In this document: positions 8,906-17,165 of the stretch, one piece after another
How the letters are laid out: each line of letters starts with the position of its first letter
How positions within the stretch are numbered: the stretch's first letter is position 1
Assembly (NCBI RefSeq): GCF_036237275.1
Contig: NZ_CP108352.1
Location: forward strand, 3,100,001-3,164,000
Length of the DNA stretch: 64,000 bases
Direction of reading: 5' to 3'
From: Streptomyces sp. NBC_01353
Lineage (GTDB): Bacteria > Actinomycetota > Actinomycetes > Streptomycetales > Streptomycetaceae
Notes under the pieces: generated by a model
What the model saw: the letters and a program-made list of their open reading frames with translations, nothing else
Database searches by the model: none
Told to the model about the DNA's origin: nothing
Program-made: the position numbers and the translations under genes

Positions 8906-9136
8906 TCAGCCGGAGACGTGGCTACTGCGTACGGTGGACGGCGACGTCGCCGCGGTCATCTGAGGGTCGGTACCTGCGATACCGGCATGGGAACGCTCCA
9001 TCGCGTCCCGGAACCGTGCGTAGCCCGCGAGCTCGGCCACGTCCCCGGTGGTCTTGTTCCTTTGGGCCCAGCTTCCCCATATCGCCGCGCCGACGACTGC
9101 GAAAAGCGGAATCAGCAACCAGGCAAGCGCTGCCAT
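8906..9136 (-). CDS. Small single-span membrane protein
   Basis: A 76-residue protein with one hydrophobic helix at residues 3-22 (ALAWLLIPLFAVVGAAIWGSW), followed by a polar tail with AELAGYARFRDAMERS. The ATG at 9136 is chosen because GGGAGG sits 7 nt upstream; an ATG nine codons earlier (9163) has no ribosome site. I do not recognise a functional family. The tail may interact with cytoplasmic partners. It is on the same strand as the PDZ protease gene, 74 bp upstream of it, so the two may be co-transcribed. Confidence 0.7.
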   Translation of the reverse strand: MAALAWLLIPLFAVVGAAIWGSWAQRNKTTGDVAELAGYARFRDAMERSHAGIAGTDPQMTAATSPSTVRSSHVSG

Positions 9137-9318
9137 CCCGCACCTCCCATCCCCAAAGAGCACCGCAATCGGCCGGGTCCCGGCCGATCAGCAGACTAAC
9201 GATCTGCTGCTCCAACGCTGCTGCCAGGGGGCCGGTTACGCAAATCGGGGCGTGCGACTACACGACGTCGGCGCGGCGCCTTGCCAAGCGTTTCCGAGCG
9301 CTCAGCCCTTGTGGGCGC

Positions 9319-9780
9319 TCAGCAGGAGCCGACCCACTCCTCGGTGCCGTCGGAGAAGGTCTGGTGCTTCCAGATGGGGACCTCGTGCTTGAGGTCGTCG
9401 ATCAGCTTGCGGCAGGCCTCGAAGGCCTCGCCGCGGTGGGGGCAGGAGACCGCGACGACGACCGCGAGGTCGCCCACCTGCAGATCGCCCACCCGGTGGA
9501 CGGCGGCCAGCGCGCGGACCGGGTAGTCGGCGACGACCTTCTCGGCGACCCGGCGCAGCTCGGCCTCGGCGGACGGGTGGCAGGAGTACCCGAGCGCGTC
9601 GACGTCCGCGCCGCCGTCGTGGTTGCGCACGGTGCCCACGAAGAGGGTCGTGCCCCCGGCCGCCTCGTCGCCGACGGCCCGGAAGACCTCGTCGACGGAG
9701 AGCGGGGTCTCACGGATCGCGAGCAGCTTGATCGGGTCGGCTGCGACCTGCTCGCCGGGGTGGTCATGGGTGCGTGCCAT
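9319..9780 (-). CDS. moaE: Molybdopterin synthase catalytic (large) subunit MoaE
   Basis: A 153-residue MoaE. With MoaD-thiocarboxylate it inserts the two dithiolene sulfurs into cyclic pyranopterin monophosphate to make molybdopterin. Family motifs are TLFVGTVRNHDGG (residues about 45-57), HRVGDLQVGDLAVVV and the active-site block KHEVPIWKHQ, in which K131 and K138 have the seven-residue spacing of the two catalytic lysines. No other moa gene is in the window; MoeZ at 42.3-43.5 kb could sulfurate its MoaD partner. ATG 9780 and ATG 9789 (adding MGP) are both possible and neither has a clear ribosome site. Confidence 0.93.
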   Translation of the reverse strand: MARTHDHPGEQVAADPIKLLAIRETPLSVDEVFRAVGDEAAGGTTLFVGTVRNHDGGADVDALGYSCHPSAEAELRRVAEKVVADYPVRALAAVHRVGDLQVGDLAVVVAVSCPHRGEAFEACRKLIDDLKHEVPIWKHQTFSDGTEEWVGSC

Positions 9781-9840
9781 GGGGCCCATGGTGCCGTACC
9801 GAACGGACATCCCGGAATAGAGCTTTCGACCGGTGGGACG

Positions 9841-9859
9841 GACCCTCCGTAGGAGGGTC
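9841..9859 (-). terminator. Hairpin immediately after the NAD-epimerase stop
   Basis: A perfect 8-bp stem (GACCCTCC with GGAGGGTC) and GTA loop, directly abutting the stop codon at 9860-9862. It separates the epimerase from moaE. There is no T-run. Confidence 0.4.
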
Positions 9860-10969
9860 CTACATGCCGCGCCGCTTCCGCATCTGACGCACGAGCGCAG
9901 CCGTGCCCAGCAGCGCCACCGTCGCACCGGCCGCGCCCGCCGCCGTCGCGTCCTTGCGGCCGAGCCGACGGCCCGCGACCGTGTGCCGGCCCTCGACCTC
10001 CTCCAGGAGCGCGGCGAGCACCTCCTCGTTGGTCCACCGAGGCCGCCAGCCGGCGTCGTGCAGCCGTCCGACGCTGACCACCCAGGGGTGCATCGTGTAC
10101 GCCAGGTCCCCCGCCGGGGAGGGTGTGAGCCCGATCCGGTGCAGCCGGGCCGCCGCGCCGAGGGCGACCGCGGAGGGCAGCTCCATGCGCCGGATTCCCG
10201 AGAGCTCCTCGACCTCCTCCTGCTCCAGCCACCCGTCGCAGCCGACCGCGAACTCGCCGTCGACCTTCTCCAGGGCCGCGTACTCCAGCGCGCTGACCAG
10301 GTCGTCGACGTGGCAGAACTGCCAGGTCGGGCGGGATCCGGCGACGACGAGCAGCCGCGGCGACTCGAAGTAGCGGGTCAGGGCCGTGTCCGTACCGCCG
10401 ACCAGGACCGCGGGCCTGACGACGGTGACGTGCAGGCCCGGGTGGGCACGGGGCGCGCGGCGGCCGAGCCGCTCGATCTCCAGCAGGTCGCCGACGCCGG
10501 TCGCCTCGGCCGTCGCCCGCAGCTCGGCGTCCTCGGAGAGCGGGATGTCGTTGTCGGGCAGCGCGCCGTAGACCATGGCGGAGGTGCAGAGCACCACCCG
10601 GTGCACCCCCGCCGCCGCGGCGGCGGTGAGGACGGTCTGCGCGCCGCGCACGTTGTAGGCCGTTCGGGCGGCGGCGTCCGACTCCAGGTCGAGGTCGACG
10701 GCGAGGTGCACGACGACGTCGGCGCCCCGCAGCTTCTCGGCGATCGCCGGGTCCCGGACATCGAGGATGTGCCACTGCGCCTCGGAGACCTCGCCGCGGC
10801 GCTCGTCGATCGCGATGACCTGCTTGATCTCCTCCGAGGCGGCAAGGCGCCTGGTCAGCAGGTCGCCGACCCCGGAGGCGGCGCCCGTGACCGCGACCAC
10901 GGGGCCGCGCCCGGCGGACCGGGTTGAGATGTTTCGCGCTGCGCGAACCTGAGGATCTGGGGAACTCAC
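9860..10969 (-). CDS. NAD-dependent epimerase/dehydratase-family protein (extended SDR)
   Basis: A 369-residue protein with a Rossmann N-terminus (VVAVTGAASGVGDLL, GxxGxxG-like, residues about 22-36) and SDR blocks VVHLAVD, VVLCTSAMVYGA and TVVRPAVLVGG. The canonical YxxxK is not obvious after the SAMVYG strand, so catalysis as a standard epimerase is uncertain. The C-terminal 40 residues are Ala/Gly-rich with a hydrophobic segment (TAAGAAGATVALLGTAALV) followed by basic residues, suggesting a membrane tail. GTG 10969 is chosen because GGAG lies 8 nt upstream; the frame upstream runs without family character. It is divergent from the DUF2342 gene. Confidence 0.8.
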   Translation of the reverse strand: MSSPDPQVRAARNISTRSAGRGPVVAVTGAASGVGDLLTRRLAASEEIKQVIAIDERRGEVSEAQWHILDVRDPAIAEKLRGADVVVHLAVDLDLESDAAARTAYNVRGAQTVLTAAAAAGVHRVVLCTSAMVYGALPDNDIPLSEDAELRATAEATGVGDLLEIERLGRRAPRAHPGLHVTVVRPAVLVGGTDTALTRYFESPRLLVVAGSRPTWQFCHVDDLVSALEYAALEKVDGEFAVGCDGWLEQEEVEELSGIRRMELPSAVALGAAARLHRIGLTPSPAGDLAYTMHPWVVSVGRLHDAGWRPRWTNEEVLAALLEEVEGRHTVAGRRLGRKDATAAGAAGATVALLGTAALVRQMRKRRGM

Positions 10970-11160
10970 CGGGCGTCTCCAGCGGTTGTCTTCAGTACGT
11001 ACACGAATGACGCGTACGTACCAGGTGGCGTCCATCCTGCCGCAGGCCACGGCCCGGCGGAGCACCGAGCCCATATCCGGCCCGGATGTCTACGCTGGTG
11101 GTGTGCAGCGGGCAGTCGCCGTCGGCAGGAAGCCGGCGGCCCTACGAGCCGAGGAAACCT

Positions 11161-12600
11161 GTGAGTGACACCCCATTCGGATTCGGCCTTCCGCCGGAGG
11201 AGCCGGAGAACGGCGACGAGGGCAAGAAGAAGGACCCCGCCGGAGGTGGCCAGGGGTCCGGTGGCCAGGGCGGCGACAACCCGTTCGGGGCCAATCCGTT
11301 CGGCTTCGGCGGTCTGCCGGGCATGGGCGGTCCCGGCGGCGCGGACAATCCCTTCGCCGCGATGTTCGGCTCGCTGAACCCCAACGACCTGGGTGCGGCC
11401 TTCCAGCAGCTCGGCCAGATGCTCTCGTACGAGGGCGGTCCCGTGAACTGGGACATGGCCAAGCAGATCGCCCGCCAGGTGGTCGCGCAGGGCACGCCCG
11501 ACGGCACCAAGGACGCCAGTGTCGGTCCGGCGGAGAAGGCCGCGGTCGAGGAGGCCGTGCGCCTGGCCGACCTGTGGCTGGACGGTGTGACCTCGCTGCC
11601 CTCGGGGGCGAGCACGTCCGTGGCGTGGAGTCGCGCGGAGTGGGTCGAGGCGACGCTGCCGGCCTGGCAGCAGCTGGTGGACCCGGTGGCCGAGCGGGTC
11701 GGCGCGGCGATGGGTGATGTGCTGCCCGAGGAGATGCAGGCCATGGCGGGCCCGCTGATCGGCATGATGCGCTCGATGGGCGGTGCGATGTTCGGTCAGC
11801 AGATCGGGCAGGCCGTCGGCGCGCTCGCGGGCGAGGTCGTCGGTTCGACGGATGTCGGTCTGCCGCTGGGCCCGGCCGGCAAGGCGGCGCTGCTGCCGCT
11901 GAACATCGAGACCTTCGGCAAGGACCTGGGTGTCCCCAAGGACGAGGTGCGGCTGTACCTGGCCCTGCGCGAGGCCGCCCACCAGCGGCTCTTCGCCCAT
12001 GTGCCGTGGCTGCGCTCGCATCTGTTCGGCGCGGTCGAGGGCTATGCCCGAGGGATCAAGGTCGACACCTCGAAGCTGGAGGAGGCGGTGGGTCAGCTCG
12101 ACCCGACGCACCCCGAGCAGCTTCAGGAGGCGCTGCAGCAGGGCATGTTCCAGCCCGAGGACACGCCGGAGCAGAAGGCCGCTCTGGCCCGTCTGGAGAC
12201 GGCGCTCGCGCTGGTCGAGGGCTGGGTGGACGCGGTGGTCCACGAGGCCGCGAAGTCCCGGCTGACCTCGGCGGACGCGCTGCGCGAGACGCTGCGCCGG
12301 CGCCGGGCGAGCGGCGGTCCCGCCGAGCAGACCTTCGCCACGCTGATCGGTCTCGAACTGCGTCCGCGCCGGCTGCGGGACGCCTCACGGCTGTGGGCCT
12401 CGCTCACGGACGCGCGTGGTGTCGACGGCCGCGACGACCTGTGGGAGCACCCGGACATGCTGCCGACGGCGTCCGATCTGGACGACCCGGACGGCTTCGT
12501 CCACCGCGAGCATCTCGACTTCTCGGAGATCGACAAGATGCTGGGCGAGGCGGCCCGCGGTGACGGCGACGACGAGGGCAAGGACGACAGCGCCAAGTGA
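11161..12600 (+). CDS. DUF2342 / zinc-dependent metalloprotease-annotated protein
   Basis: A 479-residue protein of the actinobacterial DUF2342 family, often annotated as a putative hydrolase or zinc-dependent metalloprotease. The first 90 residues are Gly/Asn/Pro-rich and disordered (NPFGANPFGFGGLPGMGG). The core contains LALREAAHQRLFAHVPWL and GWVDAVVHEAA. A canonical HExxH is not visible; VVHEAA and EAAH are the nearest, so protease activity is by annotation only. The start GTG 11161 follows GAGGAAACCT. A candidate -10 (TACGCT) lies at 11091-11096. Its stop overlaps the NUDIX start by four bases (GTGA), implying translational coupling. Confidence 0.85.
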   Translation: MSDTPFGFGLPPEEPENGDEGKKKDPAGGGQGSGGQGGDNPFGANPFGFGGLPGMGGPGGADNPFAAMFGSLNPNDLGAAFQQLGQMLSYEGGPVNWDMAKQIARQVVAQGTPDGTKDASVGPAEKAAVEEAVRLADLWLDGVTSLPSGASTSVAWSRAEWVEATLPAWQQLVDPVAERVGAAMGDVLPEEMQAMAGPLIGMMRSMGGAMFGQQIGQAVGALAGEVVGSTDVGLPLGPAGKAALLPLNIETFGKDLGVPKDEVRLYLALREAAHQRLFAHVPWLRSHLFGAVEGYARGIKVDTSKLEEAVGQLDPTHPEQLQEALQQGMFQPEDTPEQKAALARLETALALVEGWVDAVVHEAAKSRLTSADALRETLRRRRASGGPAEQTFATLIGLELRPRRLRDASRLWASLTDARGVDGRDDLWEHPDMLPTASDLDDPDGFVHREHLDFSEIDKMLGEAARGDGDDEGKDDSAK

Positions 12601-13127
12601 GTCTGCACGACGACGCCGTTCTCGTACTGAAGGCGTACGAGTCGAACGGGGCGCAGGACGAGCTGCGCCGGACGTATCTGGATCACCTCGCGGCGCACGA
12701 GGACGGGATGTGGAAGGCCTGCGAGGCCGGGCATCTGACGGCCAGTGCCCTGGTGGTGGACCCGGAGCGTGGGCGGGTTCTCCTGACGCTGCACAAGAAG
12801 CTCGGCATGTGGCTGCAGATGGGCGGCCACTGCGAGCCGGGTGACACGACGCTGGCGGAGGCGGCGCTGCGGGAGGCGACGGAGGAGTCCGGCATCCCGG
12901 GCCTCACGCTGCTGCCCGGTGGCCCCGTGCGGCTCGACCGGCATCCGATCCCGGCGCCGTGCCACTGGCATCTGGACGTGCAGTACGCGGCGCTGGCACC
13001 GGCCGGCGCGGTGGAGGCGATCAGCGAGGAGTCGCTGGATCTGCGCTGGTTCGCGTACGACGAGGTGGCGTCCGTGGCCGACACCTCGGTGGTACGGCTG
13101 CTGGAGGGCACCCGCAACCGCCTGTAG
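12597..13127 (+). CDS. NUDIX hydrolase
   Basis: A 176-residue NUDIX protein. The Nudix box lies at about residues 83-103, ending REATEESGI; it carries DTT where the consensus first Glu would fall, a mild departure. NUDIX enzymes cleave nucleoside diphosphates linked to another moiety; the substrate cannot be read here. The GTG start at 12597 overlaps the DUF2342 stop in the sequence GTGA, so the two are translated from one message. It ends before a strong bidirectional terminator shared with the AIM24 operon. Confidence 0.88.
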   Translation: MSLHDDAVLVLKAYESNGAQDELRRTYLDHLAAHEDGMWKACEAGHLTASALVVDPERGRVLLTLHKKLGMWLQMGGHCEPGDTTLAEAALREATEESGIPGLTLLPGGPVRLDRHPIPAPCHWHLDVQYAALAPAGAVEAISEESLDLRWFAYDEVASVADTSVVRLLEGTRNRL

Positions 13128-13138
13128 AGCAGGCACGG

Positions 13139-13172
13139 GTAAGGGGCGGCCTCCTGGGAGGCCGCCCCTTAC
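13139..13172. terminator. Bidirectional terminator between NUDIX and AIM24 genes
   Basis: A 16-bp perfect inverted repeat (GTAAGGGGCGGCCTCC and complement) with a two-base centre, between convergent stop codons. Confidence 0.75.
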
Positions 13173-13193
13173 CTGTGCCCGGTTCCCGGTGCG

Positions 13194-13949
13194 TCAGTTC
13201 CAGGCGTTGTTCTGGTTCTGCGCGTGCGACCCGTGCTGGCCCGCACCGAACTGGGCGGCGATGCCCTGTCCGATGGCCGCGTTCTGCGGCGGCATGACCT
13301 CGCTGGGCTGGACGAGGGCGAAGCCCTGTCCGAGGAAGCTGAGCTCCCAGCCCTCACCCGTGTCGCCACGGCGGCGGCGGATGCTGGAGTTGTGCGTCTG
13401 CGCCTGCATCTGCACCCGCAGCCCGGTGGACCAGGCGACGATCGCGTCCGCGTCGACGTTGACGTACTTGTCCGGGGTGACGTGCATCATCAGCGGCTGA
13501 CCGGAGGTCATCAGGGCGACCTTGCCGCGGCCGGAGATGTTGAGCTGGTACTTGCCGGAGCCGGAGATGCCGTACTGGCTGTCCACGGCGATGACCTCGG
13601 TGTGGAGGGTCGAGTCCAGCGCCAGGACGTAGGCGCTGTCGACGGTCATGCCCTCCTGCTCGACCTCCACGACGTGGATGTACTGGGCGAGGTTGGCGAA
13701 GTAGACCGTGCCCTGGCCGGAGCAGCGCATGAGGTCGAGGCCCTCACCGGTCCGGGACTGGGCGCGTCGCTGGCTGGGCGTCTTGTACTCGCCGTCGAAG
13801 TCGACGAGGCCCTGGTAGGCGACCATGGCGCCCTTGCGGGCGAGGATGTCGTCCGAGCCGTTCAGGGCGACCCGCAGCAGCTGCGGGTTCTGGATGACGT
13901 ACCGTTCCTGGCTCTGCTGCTCGGCGTAGTTGAAAAGCGGGCTCTGCAT
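13194..13949 (-). CDS. AIM24 family protein, copy 3 of the operon
   Basis: A 251-residue AIM24 (DUF124) protein with the repeated beta-strand pattern of the family: ILARKGAMVAYQGLVDF near residue 35, GLDLMRCSGQGTVYFA near 70, GKVALMTSGQPLMMHV near 140 and ELSFLGQGFALVQPSE near 205. A Gln/Asn/His-rich tail follows. AIM24 domains are double beta-helix-like folds of unclear biochemical role. The gene follows the second AIM24 gene by 19 bp and is the last of three. Confidence 0.85.
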   Translation of the reverse strand: MQSPLFNYAEQQSQERYVIQNPQLLRVALNGSDDILARKGAMVAYQGLVDFDGEYKTPSQRRAQSRTGEGLDLMRCSGQGTVYFANLAQYIHVVEVEQEGMTVDSAYVLALDSTLHTEVIAVDSQYGISGSGKYQLNISGRGKVALMTSGQPLMMHVTPDKYVNVDADAIVAWSTGLRVQMQAQTHNSSIRRRRGDTGEGWELSFLGQGFALVQPSEVMPPQNAAIGQGIAAQFGAGQHGSHAQNQNNAWN

Positions 13950-13968
13950 GGTGTGTTCTCGCTCCCCC

Positions 13969-14649
13969 TCAGCCCCGGATCCGCAGGCGGTCGGTGCTGT
14001 CCTCGCTCGGCTGTACGACGACGATGCCCTGGCCGGAGAAGGCCATCTGGTACGCCTCGCCGCTGCCCCGCCCGATCAGGGAGGAGGCCTTGAAGCTGCG
14101 CTTGCCCTTGACCTTGAGCGCCGGCGACCAGGCGACGAGCGCGTCGGGGTCGACGTACGTCTCGTCCTCGCCGCGGCCGCAGTCGACGACGATCGGCGTG
14201 CCGCGCGAGGTCAGGGCGACCCAGCCGGTACCCGCGATCTCGACGTTGAACAGGCCCTGCCCGGCGAACTTGGCGAGGCCCTTGACCTTCTCGACGCCCC
14301 ACTGGAGGTGGGCGTCGAAGGCCAGCAGGTTGGTGCCGTTGACCGACAGCGAGTCGTTGTTGAGGTTGATCACGACGACGTCCGCGCCGTAGTCGGCGAG
14401 GTAGAGCAGGCCGTCGCCCGAGCACTTCATGATGGGCGCGCCCTCGCCGGTGACCCACTGCTGGGCGACCTGGCGGGCGGCGGGCGGGTTGGGCTCGTAG
14501 GTCACGAAGCCCTCGTAGGCGACCATCGAGCCGGTGCGCGCGTAGAGGTCCTGGCCGGAGGCCATGGCCACCTTGAGCATCGTGCGGCCGTGGTTCTCCA
14601 TCCGGGCCGCCATCGGGGTCGGGGCGAAGCCCGCGAGTTGCTGGTTCAT
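13969..14649 (-). CDS. AIM24 family protein, copy 2 of the operon
   Basis: A 226-residue AIM24-family protein. Matching landmarks are LYARTGSMVAYEGFVTYEP, PIMKCSGDGLLYLADY, WVALTSRGTPIVVDCG and MAFSGQGIVVVQPSE. It begins at ATG 14649, 13 bp after the TerD-AIM24 fusion stop, and clearly belongs to that operon. The three AIM24 copies have diverged strongly from one another, so this is an old triplication rather than a recent tandem duplication. Confidence 0.85.
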   Translation of the reverse strand: MNQQLAGFAPTPMAARMENHGRTMLKVAMASGQDLYARTGSMVAYEGFVTYEPNPPAARQVAQQWVTGEGAPIMKCSGDGLLYLADYGADVVVINLNNDSLSVNGTNLLAFDAHLQWGVEKVKGLAKFAGQGLFNVEIAGTGWVALTSRGTPIVVDCGRGEDETYVDPDALVAWSPALKVKGKRSFKASSLIGRGSGEAYQMAFSGQGIVVVQPSEDSTDRLRIRG

Positions 14650-14662
14650 TCTTCGGGCTCCC

Positions 14663-16255
14663 TCAGACCTCGTACGGCTGGACGACGATGAAGTTGCCGG
14701 GGGCGCCCCGGAACTGAAGGTTGACCGTCTCCCCGCTGTGCCCGGGGTACGCGTTGCGGCGCAGCCGGACCTGGCTGGAGAGGATCACCTGCGACGCGGA
14801 CGACCAGGCGACGACGGCGTTGCAGTCGGCGAAGGTCGTCGGTGTGACGGGCAGGACGACCGGGATGCCGTGCGTCTTGACGACGACGGTGCCGGTGCCC
14901 TGGAACTGCATGGTGAACAGGGCGCCGCCGGGGATGCCGTGGCCCTCGACCCTCCGTACTTCGTACTGGAGGGACTCGTCGAAGGCGAGCACGTTCTCCG
15001 CGGAGACGCAGATGCCGTCACCCTGGAGCTCGATCGGGTGGAGGTGGGCGCCCTCCTCAGCCAGGAAGACCTGGCCGCGGCCGGTGCAGCGCATCAGCTG
15101 CATCTCCTGGCCGGTGGCGTTGCCGACGATCCGGCCGGTGAACCCGGCGCCCTTGTGGCTGAAGTCGACCTTGCCCTGGTACATGACCATGCTGCCCTGG
15201 CGGGCGAGGACGGGGACGCCGCCCATCTGCAGGTCGACCCGCATGAGCTGCTGGTTCTGCGGGGTCCAGCGGGCGCCGGTCGCGGTCTCCTTGTACGGCT
15301 GGAGCGCGGCGGCGAGCCCGGCGCCGGTGGCCGGCACGCCCTGCGGGACGCCCATCTGGCCCGGGGGCGTACCCGGAGGCGTGCCGGGGGGCTGCTGGCC
15401 GAACTGCGGCTGTCCGTACGGGGCCGGGGCGGGCTGACCGTACGCGGGCTGGCCGTACGGCGGGGCCTGGCCCGGGACCTGCCCGAACTGCGGCTGCTGC
15501 GGCATCGGCTGCTGCGGCTGGCCGTACGGGGACGGCGCGGGCGCCGGTGCGGCCGGCGGGGCCATGGGCGCGGCCATGGTGGGGGCCGCGTGCATCGGCT
15601 GGACCGGGGCCTGCGGGGCCGGAGCGGGCGCGGGCGCGGTGGGCGCACCGAACGCCGGCGGTGCGGTCGCTTGCGCGGGCGGGGCGAAGCCGGGGGCTCC
15701 CTGCGGTGCCTGGGCCGCGGGCTGCTCCTCGGCCACCTCGCCGCCGAAGTTCTTCAGCAGCGCGTCCAGGCCGCCGTCGAAGCCCTGCCCGATGGCGGCG
15801 AACCGCCAGACGTCCTTGAGGTAGAAGTCACCCAGCATGACGGCGCGCTCGGTGGAGAACTCCGCGCCCGTGAACGGGTAGCGGACGACCTCTTCACCAC
15901 CCGCCACGATGCGGATGTAGCCGGGTCCGACCTGCGACATCTGGCCGGCACCGTCGATGGTCGCGGTGAACGACAGCTTGTGGATGTTCGCCGGGATACG
16001 GTCCAGCGTGACGCGGAAGGACTCGGTGTCGCCCGACTGCGTGCCGAGCAGCTGAATGGACTCCTCCGGCGACTTCGGCTGGTTGAAGAAGATGAAGTAC
16101 CGGTCGTCCGACAGCTGCTCGTTGGCGTCGAGGCCGAAGCAGCTGATGTCGAAGGTCAGTCCGGGCGCGGAGATCTGCACCCCGACGTACAGATCGGTCC
16201 CCGGTGTCAGATCACTGATCTTGGCCTTGTGGCCGCGTTGGAATTCCCTGGCCAT
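14663..16255 (-). CDS. TerD-AIM24 fusion protein
   Basis: A 530-residue two-domain protein. Residues 1-165 are a TerD domain (KISDLTPGTDLYVGVQIS; FDISCFGLDANEQLSDDRYF, the calcium-binding type loop; AVMLGDFYLKDVWRFAAIGQGFDGGLDALL split over the end). Residues about 175-300 are a Pro/Ala/Gln-rich linker with PYGQP and QFGQ repeats. Residues about 310-530 are an AIM24 domain (VPVLARQGSMVMYQGKVDF to NFIVVQPYEV). TerD proteins belong to the calcium-dependent Ter stress-response system; fusion to AIM24 puts both into one chain. ATG 16255 is chosen because it gives the canonical TerD N-terminus MAREFQRG. It heads the three-gene AIM24 operon. Confidence 0.88.
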   Translation of the reverse strand: MAREFQRGHKAKISDLTPGTDLYVGVQISAPGLTFDISCFGLDANEQLSDDRYFIFFNQPKSPEESIQLLGTQSGDTESFRVTLDRIPANIHKLSFTATIDGAGQMSQVGPGYIRIVAGGEEVVRYPFTGAEFSTERAVMLGDFYLKDVWRFAAIGQGFDGGLDALLKNFGGEVAEEQPAAQAPQGAPGFAPPAQATAPPAFGAPTAPAPAPAPQAPVQPMHAAPTMAAPMAPPAAPAPAPSPYGQPQQPMPQQPQFGQVPGQAPPYGQPAYGQPAPAPYGQPQFGQQPPGTPPGTPPGQMGVPQGVPATGAGLAAALQPYKETATGARWTPQNQQLMRVDLQMGGVPVLARQGSMVMYQGKVDFSHKGAGFTGRIVGNATGQEMQLMRCTGRGQVFLAEEGAHLHPIELQGDGICVSAENVLAFDESLQYEVRRVEGHGIPGGALFTMQFQGTGTVVVKTHGIPVVLPVTPTTFADCNAVVAWSSASQVILSSQVRLRRNAYPGHSGETVNLQFRGAPGNFIVVQPYEV

Positions 16256-16376
16256 GCGTAACGACCGTCCCCCATCCCGAATGTGAATGCGTCGCGCCAG
16301 GCTAACGGCTGCACGTGACATTGAGCCAAGCTGGTACGCATTCGGTACAGGATTGACGAGCGGGGCGGGTGGGGTG

Positions 16377-16979
16377 CTACTCCCCGCGTGCGGCGGGCAG
16401 ATGCGGCAGTCGGTCCGCCGCGACCACGCCTTCGAGGTATCCGCGGGCCCGTTCGGTGCGCGGGTACGCCTCCAGGAGCCGCCAGAACCGGGGGCCGTGG
16501 CCCGGCACGAGCAGATGGGCCAGCTCGTGCACGAGGACGTAGTCGACGACGTACTCGGGCATTCCCTGGAGTCGGTGCGAGAGTCGGATGCTGCCTTCCG
16601 AGGGGGTGCAGGATCCCCAGCGGGTGTTCTGGTTGGTCACCCAGCGCACGGACGTCGGCCGTGCCCGGCCGGCGAAGTACTGCTCCGACAACCGCTCGGC
16701 ACGCTTGGTGAGTTCACTGTCGCCAAGGAGCCGCTTGCTCTCCTGGGCGGCCAGCTTGTCCAGCATGACCGTCACCCAGCGTTGCTCCTCCGCCTCGGAC
16801 ATCCTGGCCGGGATGAGCACGATGGTCCGGTCGCCCTCGCGGTAGGCGGAGACGGTTCTGCTCCGCCGGGAGCTTCTGCGGACCTCGACCGCACTCGTCC
16901 CCGAGCCGCGGGGCGGTTTGCTTGTCACGCTGCGCTGTGGGTCGGCGGGCACGGCCCCGACGTTACCCGCTGTCAGCAT
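16377..16979 (-). CDS. YgjP/WSS1-like (DUF45-type) zinc metallopeptidase
   Basis: A 200-residue protein with the family signature RWGSC (residues 120-124) and the zinc site H151-E-L-A-H155 with H161 and a following PRFW, matching the M48-like YgjP/SprT-related metallopeptidases. These are soluble, and the bacterial substrates are unknown. The start ATG 16979 has GGAGG 11 nt upstream; a GTG nine codons later (16952) has no ribosome site. It is separated by 121 bp from the TerD-AIM24 start downstream on the same strand, and a separate promoter is likely. Confidence 0.85.
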   Translation of the reverse strand: MLTAGNVGAVPADPQRSVTSKPPRGSGTSAVEVRRSSRRSRTVSAYREGDRTIVLIPARMSEAEEQRWVTVMLDKLAAQESKRLLGDSELTKRAERLSEQYFAGRARPTSVRWVTNQNTRWGSCTPSEGSIRLSHRLQGMPEYVVDYVLVHELAHLLVPGHGPRFWRLLEAYPRTERARGYLEGVVAADRLPHLPAARGE

Positions 16980-17165
16980 GGGAAGTCCCGCCTCCGGGAC
17001 GGTTCGGCCGTGATCCCTTCACACCGTGCACCATTTGAATGATTAATACCCCGCCCCTGTGGACAACTTTCCGCGTCCGTCTCGACTCCCGGGCAATCTG
17101 ATGGTCGGCCGGAGGGGAACGGCCGAGCGCGAAGAGGACGACCGATCAAGATCACGGGGGCGGAA

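Noticed and set aside
9164-9318. Possible small gene between moaE and the small membrane protein
   Set aside because: Open frames here lack ribosome sites and overlap the ends of neighbouring genes; I see nothing supportable.
11161-12600. Canonical HExxH zinc protease site in the DUF2342 protein
   Set aside because: I looked for HExxH and found only EAAH and HEAA-like strings, so I do not claim a proven zinc site.
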